The notes beneath the pieces were generated by a model. It was not told the DNA's origin. It made no database searches and saw only the letters and a program-made list of their open reading frames with translations. Positions 55,644 to 64,000 of a DNA stretch of 64,000 nucleotides are shown piece by piece. A program made the position numbers and the translations under genes. Source of the DNA: Aquatica leii (lineage: Eukaryota > Arthropoda > Insecta > Coleoptera > Lampyridae); assembly GCA_035610365.1 (NCBI GenBank), contig CM069439.1, forward strand, positions 18,985,533-19,049,532, read 5' to 3'. The number at the start of each line of letters is the position of its first letter. The first letter of the stretch is position 1.

Positions 55644-58010
55644 CGGGAAGTGCGTCTATGTTGGACCCCCTAAGGAAATATCATTATAACTATTTTAGTT
55701 TTGCAATTATTATTTCGTTTTATATGAAAATATATACTTAGTTCGATGTTTATTATAATACACAATAAATTTTTGATCAATTAATTTCCTATTTAATAAC
55801 ACAGTATATTTTTAAAAAATAACCAAGTGGCATCATTGGCATATATGTGCTATGTGCCCATGTTGGCCCCCTCTAAAATAAATTAATAAAAGCGTCTTTA
55901 AACAGTTTTATTTGACAAAATAATAAAATAGAACAAACTAACATAATAACATATTATATACATAGTTCACAAGTAAAAGATTTGCAACGCGGGGTAACGT
56001 CGGCGCATTCATTGTGGCACCACGACTTGCATATTTGGCATCGAATTCAAGTTTCTCTTGCACGTGAGTTTGAGTACAATTCATTAAAGTAAAGGCAACT
56101 AGCCTCATCATCATCGTCTGAGTCCTCCAAAATGACTTCGTCTTCATTAGAAGCGTCATTGTCAATGACAATTCGTCGTTTTACTGACCTGACTTGTTGT
56201 TTTCTCACCTTCATTTTCTTTTCAATAACTTTCTCTTTAAGTTCTTGAATTTCTGGTGTTGAATTCAAATTGCCTGTTTTTCCACGTTTTCTGCCTTTTC
56301 GTTTATCAGTGCCAATGTCTACAGCTCGAGGAGGAGGTAAAATTTCTTTCACCGATATGTCGAGAACTGAAGATGAAGACGAGTAAAGACCAGATTTAGA
56401 TTGCTCTTGCATCTCTAATTCCATTTGGTTTTTGTCTTTAGCCTCGGGAATCCGCTTATCCTCAAAGATATGAGGATTGAAAGGATGAATGCTAGTCTTT
56501 TTGAAGGAATTTATCCCATTTGTTGGTACAGCACTCTTCAAATAAGTTTTATTGAGAAGGCCTGCTATTTTGAATTGGGTTACTGCCTTTCCTGGATTTT
56601 GACGGAGCCATAATTGTATTTCTTGGTCGAAATATGTATGAAGAGGATGGAAAAATCCAACGTCCAATGGTTGAACGTGATGAGAACAGTGTGCAGGGAA
56701 GCAAAACACAACACCATTTTTTCTAGCAAACTGTAGGGATTCAAGACTCTTATGGCTACTGTGCCCATCTAGGAGTAATAGAATCTTATATCTAACAAAA
56801 TGCTAAAGCCATTTACAAAAAATGTCACTAGTCATCCAGCCTTTTTCTTGTGGAAATGCTATGCTACCAGCAGGAGCATCGTTCATCCTTTGGCGAGGGT
56901 AAATAAGAGCAGGAGGAACGTAGTTGCCTATAGCACTCATTGCACACACTACGGTTACGTGTTGCCCGCGCTCTGCACTACTAAGTGCACCAACTTGCTT
57001 ACGGCCTTTTGCTGCATACATTTTTTGGGATTTCTTTTGGACCGTAGACAAACCCGACTCTTCCATATTATAAATATTTGCGGGAAGAAAATTGTACTTC
57101 TGCAGAGATTCATCTAGTGCTTTGAAATAGGCTTCAATATTACCCTTGTTAAAAGCCTGGGCTCTAGCTAATGATGTACTTTCTGGGCTACGCAAAGATA
57201 TTTGTGGATTGCGCTTTAGGAATCCTTTAATCCATTTCCAACCTGCCATTTTTGCTTCTCGATTAAACCCATAATTGATGTTATTTTTTTCGGCTACTTC
57301 CAATACCATCCGCCGCAAATCTTTGGAAGTAAGTTCAAAAAAACGTGTTTCCATCTCAATAAATCAATAATATGCACTGCAATCTCTTCTTGAAAGTTAC
57401 TCTTCGTTCTCCCAAATCACCCTTGGAAGCGTCCTGTTTATCCAAATGCCTTCGCAAAGTTGTTTTGGGAACCTTGAAGGTCTTGGCAGCCAACTTATAG
57501 CCTATATTGTGGTTTTTCACGTTCTGAATAGCCTGTTGCATGTCATGCTCATCCCACTGTTGTCTTTTTTTGGATGTCATTCCTATAAATGAAAAAAAAA
57601 GTAAATTGAGGTGAAATTATTTTATTGCCCATGATGGACCCCCTGGTTCATCATAGGCCACATTGCAAAAATCAGATATAAATCCCAAACTTTTTTGTCT
57701 TTTCGAATAATCTCAATTGTTGCTCGACAATTAACATACAATAGTTCCTTCAAGCTGCAGTAACATAAGGAGATTATAGTTGAACGTAAAACAAAAGATA
57801 TCTAACATCATGTCAAGCTACTTTCTTACATCGATACTTACCAATTTTAAATTATTTATGTAGTTAAACAGAAACTGTACATGTTCACGTGAGCACTTGT
57901 AAACAACTACTTGGGAACTTCAATCAACCTAACTAATATGTTGGTAGCTAGTGGTCCATCATTGGCGAGGGTCCATCATTGGCGAGGGTCCATTATAGGC
58001 ACGTTTCCCC
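55644..58010 (-). mobile_element. Tigger/pogo element, copy 2, both ends and TA duplications present
   Basis: Left end CGGGAAGTGCGTCTATG then TTGGACC (55644 on); right end read outward GGGGAAACGTGCCTATA then ATGGACC (from 58010). They match at 17 of 24 positions and are flanked by TA at 55642-55643 and 58011-58012. CCCATG(T/A)TGG(C/A)CCCCCT words recur inside both ends. Length 2367 bp, transposase on the minus strand. Confidence 0.88.
55954..57580 (-). pseudogene. Tigger/pogo transposase with C-terminal zinc finger (nearly intact)
   Basis: MTSKKRQQWDEHDM start, psq-type HTH (AAKTFKVPKTTLRRHL) and, after one frameshift at about 57356, the CENPB HTH region (WKWIKGFLKRNPQISLRSP). NMEESGL follows, where the first catalytic Asp (usually NxDE(T/S)G) is Glu. 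Then SSAERGQHVTVV, LIYPRQRM and, after a second break near 56800, LLLLDGHSSHKSL and HVQPLDVGFFHPL with the other two Asps, FKKTSIHPFNPHIF, and a KR/acidic linker. An in-frame TGA (56039-56037) sits where a Trp is expected; behind it CQICKSWCHNEC..CKSFTCELC ends in TAA at 55954. At about 540 residues it has the full family layout with only three lesions, so it is far younger than copy 1. Confidence 0.9.
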
Positions 58011-60048
58011 TACATTAGTAGAACCTGGTAACAGACAAACAATTGTGTTATGAATATCATAAATATTTTTAGTGTATGTAGTTATTAATACAACTAGCTT
58101 TTTTATATGCTTAAAGTTCTAGAGTCATTTGGAAAACAAAGAACCATTGATTTAACCAGAGTCCGAACATGCACTAATTGAACTAAGAGAAACAGCATTG
58201 AGTGGTTTTTTTACCTATTTTTTGCAAAAATATAAGTATTGGGGAAACAACATTGCACAGTTGTTCACACAGTTATGGTTAAATCACTAAACTTGCACAT
58301 TAATCTATGTTAAAAAATCTTGGTTGGGTACACCGTACTCACATATTTTCATTCAACTAAAACGATTCGAAAACGCATCTAGTTGTAGTTCATGATGAAG
58401 TTCATATTAAAACAAATAATATTATATTTTCATTTCATTTTTTCTCAAAAATGGACGCCGGATAACTAACATTAAAACTATCTATACGTATATTAAAATA
58501 CGTATGTTAGTACAGCGCATGTACTCATACAAACATGTACGCTCAGTGTACGTACATATAGTACATCCATTTGACACTGCCTTGTACATAATATGTACTG
58601 ACGTGACTAAGATCTAAATTTTCTTTGTCGGTATAGCAAGTAAATGCTTTACTAACTACGCTACGGGGACTTCTATCCTTTGATAAATTTTTAAAGCACA
58701 ATACAGATTGAAAGATAGTTAAAACGAGATTATCATCAAAATCTTTGCACATTCGCGTACGTGCAGTATACATACATATTACGTACGTGCATTAACGTAT
58801 GTATAATGTACGTACAAATTACGTACATTTACAAATGAACATAAGATGTACGACAAATGTACGTACAATAGATGGGATATGGGATATTACTTTGATAGAG
58901 CTTCTGTTAAAACAGATTTGCCAAATAAATCTTTATAACGCTAATTAAGTAATTACCAAACCGTCTACTTCTGCCAGCAATTTATTGATAATACTCATCA
59001 GTTAAAACAGATAGTTAAAGTGAAAAATGTTTATCTAAGTAAAATTCATGTCGCGTTGCCACTTTTCAAGAAACTAAAACATCTTTCCATTTGCAAACAC
59101 ACGGTTAACTTTGCGTTATAGTGACACTCTTGCTTAGTGTCATTGAGCATATTACAATTTTGACTAGAGGGGTTAATAAACGGCACTGATTTTGAAGTTG
59201 TTTATTCCAGTCAGCACTATCGATATTAATCGGCATATAACTTATTTTTTATGCTAATAAGTACTAAAATCTGATGTCCTGTTTATGTAATGAGTTTGAA
59301 AAATTAATTTGTTTCATGAGTGTAAAAAATACTTTGCGTAATTGAAAGCATTGTTTCTTTTATTTGCATCTCTTAAATGTGATACCGTCGGTCATGCTGT
59401 CATTTCACAGTAATTAAAATATTTGTATAACATTTAGTTTATCTTGAATTTATCTAAGTAGATCAGTATTGTTTATATTACGTATATACTTTTTATGTAT
59501 TGTAATAATAAACTAACAAAGTATGTAAAAAATTATTTCTAGAACGCTCAGTGCTTTAAAATTGATTACAATATTATTTAATAAAATTTGGTGTAATCTT
59601 TTATGTTTTACATCGCATTATTAGTTTTCTTTTAAACTGAGATCAAGAAATAGAATACTTATACAACAGATTGGTGTTTTTAAATATACTGGACTGAGTA
59701 TATCGTGGATATATGACTTTATGCATTAGTGTAAACATGCCTTTATGCACGTTCTAGTTATGTTGACCCTAACCTTTGATGACTAACAGTACGATGTGTC
59801 ATATACACTTTAAAGGTTAAATTTTTAAAGAAAGTAATAAATTGCAACCCTCACACCACTTTGAAATGATGTTATGTATTTAATTAAGACAATAAGTTGT
59901 TACGATGCGACAAATACTCATTCCGATAACACACACAGATAACAATCAATTTCCAGCAAAGATAAACCATTTATCTTAAGTGTCTTGATTGAAAATTAAA
60001 AAAAAGGTTGAAGTAGCATGAGTGAAACGTAATTGCAAATACAGTGCA
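58011..60048. other. intergenic DNA upstream of SLC12A8, with a TACGTA-rich patch
   Basis: No gene seen. The patch at 58485-58880 is listed separately. The SLC12A8 promoter should lie near 59.9-60.0 kb; no clear TATA-initiator pair was found. Confidence 0.5.
58485..58880. repeat. patch dense in TACGTA/GTACGTAC palindromes
   Basis: About 20 copies of TACGTA, ACGTAC or CATGTAC fall in two clusters (58485-58575 and 58755-58880) that face each other around a 180-bp centre. Similar clusters are seen in foldback and some hAT/MITE ends. Exact long arms do not pair, so it may be a decayed foldback. Confidence 0.45.
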
Positions 60049-60644
60049 ATGGATTCAAATAGTAACAAAGACAGTCCAGATTGGTCGAGATTTGGTTTAG
60101 GAGCAGAAACTTCATCCAGGCCTCGTAGTCACACAGGTGGCTTTGTTGATCTCGGCAATGAACATCAATATGCAGCTGGTGGACACCAAGCGTCTGGAGC
60201 TAATGAATTGTTTGCTGAGGAACAGGTACATTATTCTTACATATATTATGTGATCTAATGATATCTTTTAGGGAGATGTACCATGGTGGAAATCGAATTT
60301 TTTCATATCGCAACCTGTATTATTTGGAACATGGGATGGTGTATTTACCTCTTGTTTAATAAATATTTTTGGAGTAATCGTGTTTTTAAGATCAGGGTGG
60401 ATGGTTGGTCAAGCGGGTATTCTTAATGCAGTATTGATAGTTTTTGCAACAGGTATGACAGAATAAATTCTTACTTAGCATAATAATTATTATTGTAGTT
60501 TTTACTGCGTTAATATCGGTACTATCTGCAGTTGGCATATGTGAACGATGTCGTGTAGAAAGCGGTGGTGTTTATTTTCTTTTATCTTATGTCCTGGGAT
60601 CCAGATTTGGGGGATCATTAGGACTTCTTTACTGCTTTGGCCAG
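60049..60644 (+). CDS. SLC12A8: SLC12A8-type cation-chloride cotransporter, first three coding exons (partial)
   Basis: Exons 60049-60225, 60272-60452 and 60499-60644 (introns 46 nt each, GT-AG). Phases are 0, 1, 0 and the frame is open throughout. ATG 60049 starts [18 protein letters not shown]. Exon 2 holds [30 protein letters not shown] and [18 protein letters not shown] (membrane helix 1). Exon 3 holds helix 2 ([16 protein letters not shown]), [10 protein letters not shown] and [17 protein letters not shown], then a donor GTAAAT. Known: the PWWK...[11 protein letters not shown](M)INIFGV(V)LFLR motif is specific to SLC12A8 within the CCC family; mammalian SLC12A8 has been reported as a nicotinamide mononucleotide or polyamine transporter, which is debated. 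The remaining exons (10 more helices) are not in the window. Confidence 0.9.
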
Positions 60645-61052
60645 GTAAATATGTAACTAATTCTTACAACATGGTTTAATCTAAGACAATTGTTTATTGA
60701 TTTTTGTGTTAATTAAAATACAAAATGTGCCTTTGGGACTTTTTAATTTTATTTATTTCTTTAATTGATTTTTTTATAAGAAATATCTGGCTTATGAATG
60801 TTCTGTGTTCGTTGACGAATGGCAAATATTTAGGCTCAAAGTTCGTGCTCAGAGGGCGAAGATTCCGTATTTGTGTAATGTTTGGATTAGTGTTGGTGAT
60901 ATGACACATCAAAGAACATGAATATTTTGTTTAGTTATATTCATAGTGACGTCCACCATGCTTGGACGTTAGTTGTGTTGTCTTGGTTACGGGTTTCAGT
61001 ATTTAATTAATTTTGTCTTCTAAAATAGTTTTTAAAAGAATAATTTAAAATG

Positions 61053-61226
61053 ATTATTCTACTCTTAGTCGTCCACCAAACACGAATATTTGAATTTGTA
61101 GTGTACAGGCATGTGTGGACCGATGTATTCGTGTATTAGTATTCGCCCACAAACAATCTTAAACGCGCACGAATATGCGATTCGTACACCAAAATACATC
61201 TGTGGACCAAGGTTTAGTATGGTCCA
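61053..61226. repeat. direct repeat, unit 1 (GTGTGGAC/CGTATTCGTG type)
   Basis: Matches 61391-61545 in order and orientation: TTATTCTAC, GAATTTGTA(G/C)TGTACA, CATGTGTGGAC, GTATTCGTGTA, CCCACAAA, GCACGAAT, GGACCAAG. It is rich in CACGAAT and TGTGGAC words. Confidence 0.65.
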
Positions 61227-61390
61227 CACATGCACATTCGTATATGGTTCGTACTCGAAGGTTACGAATATTCGTGGTAATTTTCACACATGCGTAGACG
61301 TCAGATTTTGTTTTGATATCATTGTTATTAAAGGATAGAAAATATCCGGCCACAGTAATCTGCAAATCTCTTATTTTGGCCATATTAAAT

Positions 61391-61545
61391 AGTTATTCTA
61401 CCGAATTCGTCAACTAAACTCGAAGATTGGAATTTGTACTGTACATACATGTGTGGACAGACGTATTCGTGTACGAATATTCTCCCACAAATAATCGTCA
61501 ATGAGCACGAATTCGTACATGTATGGACCAAGCTGTGGTAAGGAG
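61391..61545. repeat. direct repeat, unit 2
   Basis: Second unit, about 340 bp downstream of unit 1, with the same ordered blocks and roughly 70-75% identity by eye. The two may be the arms or subunits of one transposon. Confidence 0.65.
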
Positions 61546-62599
61546 TTCGTACACGAATGTGGACTTGCTTTTGAAGACAGGATACGCTTATTCTGGCGAT
61601 ACGTAAAGGCGCAGTTTGTCTACTACTAGATCTCACAATTTCGTTTCAAAAACCGAGTCTTTATGTACATCGAAATGAAACGTTCGCAAAATACTGAAAC
61701 AGTCTGGAGACTTGATTATTCGAAGCAATTTACCAAACGAAAGGAATATTCTAGACAGTTCGATTAATACAGTTGCTACGTAAATTTAACCGTAACTCAG
61801 TGCAGGCGGCAACACTTCGGAGAGAGGGTCGTGGATGGTACTCGGTGTGCTAATTATAAGATAATTTAAAACGCGTTAAAACAGAAGAAATATTAATTAC
61901 AGATCCCGTTTATATCTGTCGAACACTGTAAAAGTAAACATATTGATCTAGAACTACGCAGATGCTATCAATTAAGAGTTTGTCAATAAATATCACAGAC
62001 AATAATGTTGGTGCAGGCCCCTTAGGTTGGGCAACACTTCGTACATATAAACAAATTCGTCGACTTACCTTGATATTCAAAAACGAATTCACGTTGGTGA
62101 ATACAACACAAATATCCAATATCTCGCTATTAAGCCAAACGCCGTTTAATATATTACATAAAAAAAGTTTATTTATTAAAAATGTTTAAAATAGGTAGGC
62201 ACTTAAGCATTTTATTGTTCCATTCCTTAACATTCCATGTCGCAACTTATTACTATTTTTTTTTAATTACCCACAGTTATTCTATCAGTGCGTTGTAAGG
62301 AGGAAATAAAATGTCTACATTGTCGAAAAATGTCATTAAGTTATCATTCCTAAGACGTATTAAAACAATGAATATGTTCAAATTGTATAAATAGGGATTA
62401 CTACTTTGTTAATTCAGTTTTCAGTTGATGGAATTTTTACGACTGCAGGTAAATGTAGGTAACATAGAACTTCAAAGCATTAATATATTTTTTCACGTCA
62501 ATAAAATATAATGATACAAATATAAAAAGAATAAAAAAAAACAGTAAGAAAATGCAAAATATAAGCATAGTAATATTATAAAATTTACCTTTAAGTTGT

Positions 62600-64000
62600 T
62601 TATACATTGTTGCAAGGTTCACAGACAAAAAAAGCATGTGGCAAACAAATTGTTTTGTTGCATTTTTGACACTTATATTTTGACATTCTTCTGGTACGAG
62701 TCTCCACTAAGCATGGTTGGCATCTTAGTCTTTTCGATGGTCCTGGGGATGATTCTTTAGTTGTTTCTTAATCAACCGGACGAAATTTAGTTTCAACTGA
62801 AGCTCTACTGGCAATCCAACAGATTTCATGCTTTTTCGTGTAATTTCTCCTAAGACTAACTCGTGGGACAACTGCTTCAGGTACAATCTTCTTCGCATTG
62901 GATCTAGTTTATTACCAAGGTATATAACTTGGTAGTTGATACCACTTATATTTAGCATCGTGAAAAATATAACCATTGGCCATCTTTTGACGTTTCGAGC
63001 AGTATTGTACGTTCTACACATCTGGTCGGCTGTGTCTACTCCTCCTTTTGTTGAATTGTAAAATGTAATTATGCTTGGTTTACTTTTTTGTTAGGAAGCA
63101 GGATCAATGGAGTTGTCATTATCATGGAGCGTGGGCACAAGGATGACATTCTTTACGGGACTTCTGTGTGTAACGTATGAAACTACAGTAGTCCCTTTTT
63201 TGAAACCAAACAAGCTGGTATATAGTTCTTTTTGCTTGGTAGAAACAAATAAAGGCGGTAACTCCTTATTTTTTTTACTGTGCCGACATAGGACAATTTC
63301 TTTTTTTTTAGATCTTCGACTAGCTGAAAGTCCGTAAACCAGTTATCTGCTGTAATGTTGCGGCCAGATCGAAATATAGGTCTAGCCAATCTCTTGACTA
63401 CATCGGAAGGCTTGTTGCTTTGCAAATAACGTCCTTGTTGCTGCTTTCCAGGATAAATTTCCAAGTTGTAGGAGTAATACATTTTTGCATCGACAAGTGC
63501 ATATATTTTAATACCGTATTTGTTCGGTTTAGAAGGTATGTACTGCCGAAAAACATATGCCACGGAAACCTGGCAGCATTTCGTCGATTGTTACATTTTC
63601 ATCGAGCGAATAGCCATTTTGGCAGTTCTGTACGAATTTAGTGAAAATATCACGTATGGGAGCAAGTCTATCTTCTGCGTGTCTTGTTGATCTGGTCATC
63701 GAAACCTAAACATCGAATTAGAGTCTTGAACCTTTTGATAGACATCACGAGGCTAAATTTTTCAATTCCATCCCCGTCCTTGCCCCAGAGCTCTTCAAGA
63801 CTGTTTGTTCCCTTTGTGGGCACCTTCCAAGAACAACAATCCATTTTTTTTAGCTCTATTATATCGGTGGTTTTGATGTCGGGAATAATTTGCTTTGATA
63901 CATTGAATATATTGGTTAGTGTATTTTACAATGTCTGACAAAATGTCGTCGGAAAACAAACAACTCCAACAATCTACTCCAGTTTTTGCTGACTTAGCGT
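62600..64000 (-). pseudogene. piggyBac transposase, runs off the right window edge
   Basis: Minus strand from the edge: CLFSDDILSDIVKYTNQYI, SLEELWGKDGDGIEKFSLVM, FKTLIRCLGFDD, DRLAPIRDIFTKFVQNCQ, NVTIDEMLPGFRG with the first catalytic Asp, IPSKPNKYGIKIYALVDAK, GRNITADNWFTDFQL with the second, YNSTKGGVDTADQMC with the third. Then a Leu-rich stretch and the zinc tail CQPCLVETRTRRMSKYKCQKC...C, with TAA at 62602-62600. Shifts near 63820, 63690, 63565 and 63190 and a stop at about 63090 break it. All three catalytic Asps remain, so the decay is recent compared with the copy at 28309-42269. Confidence 0.9.

Larger units (their letters stand above)
60645..62599 (+). other. intron 3 of SLC12A8 (start), with a duplicated repeat
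   Basis: After the donor at 60645 I searched the plus strand for an exon starting with the conserved CVAGA(M/L)Y block and found none up to the window end. The intron is therefore at least 3.3 kb and also contains the piggyBac copy at 62600-64000, in antisense orientation. Confidence 0.55.

Noticed and set aside
56800..57117. 105-residue plus-strand frame with His/Cys content
   Set aside because: It is the antisense shadow of the Tigger copy 2 transposase.
59170..59195. AACGGCACTG as right end for the solo hAT end at 21707
   Set aside because: Only ten bases match and the two lie 37 kb apart with two host genes between or near them; likely chance.
60709..60912. Minus-strand frame after SLC12A8 exon 3
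   Set aside because: It lies in the intron, and has no motif or splice sites.

Overview
The window is nuclear DNA of an insect, AT-rich and mostly made of decayed transposons. The case for an insect rests on two spliced animal genes with very short introns (46, 48, 49 and 88 nt), TATA plus TCA-type initiators, and a mix of R1 and Jockey LINEs, Ty3/Gypsy, piggyBac, Tigger, Tc1/mariner and many hAT elements. Introns under 50 nt fit beetles well, but the order cannot be fixed from this sequence alone. Nothing here is bacterial: no operons, RNA genes or CRISPR.

Two host genes are supported. (1) A minus-strand PH-domain adaptor gene, SKAP-like, has six coding exons between 43573 and 25704. Phases match at every junction, giving one 426-residue frame. 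Its third intron (26769-42993, 16.2 kb) holds a deep nest of transposons. (2) The first three coding exons of an SLC12A8-type cation-chloride cotransporter lie on the plus strand (60049-60644); the rest lies beyond the window.

Layout. 1-10 kb: a hAT end, a broken copy of a transposon-linked family (2640-4268), two AAAATCTTTGG-type minisatellites, and long anonymous AT-rich DNA. 10.2-13.5 kb: Tigger copy 1 (minus) with a PHD-like finger, hAT ends and a piggyBac tail. 13.6-17.4 kb: Gypsy copy 1 with two LTR copies. 17.6-19.1 kb: R1-type LINE ORF1 and the start of ORF2. 20-23.7 kb: two Tc1/mariner fragments and, at 22.4-22.8 kb, a heat-shock-type promoter on the minus strand. 25.7-43.6 kb: the SKAP-like gene. 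45.2-46.7 kb: an intron-bearing BED-hAT transposase pseudogene. 47-51.4 kb: Gypsy copy 2. 51.4-54.3 kb: R1-type RT, an OARD1-like macro domain and a Jockey end. 55.6-58.0 kb: Tigger copy 2 with TA target duplications. 60-60.7 kb: SLC12A8. 62.6-64 kb: a piggyBac transposase running off the window edge.

The most striking feature is the nest in the SKAP-like intron. A piggyBac transposase gene (28309-42269) is split by a hAT element (28467-41691) exactly between codons, with a diverged 8-bp target duplication. That hAT carries a non-autonomous hAT (28590-33058, duplication AATTTAAT), which carries a ZMYM/TTF-type hAT (29431-32785, duplication CACACGTG). It also carries a second copy of its own family (34938 to about 39730), which contains a piggyBac-type MITE with TTAA ends. 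The order of insertion can be read directly from this. A second plus-strand promoter with three heat-shock elements on one 5-bp grid lies at 27.2-27.3 kb, just before the piggyBac.
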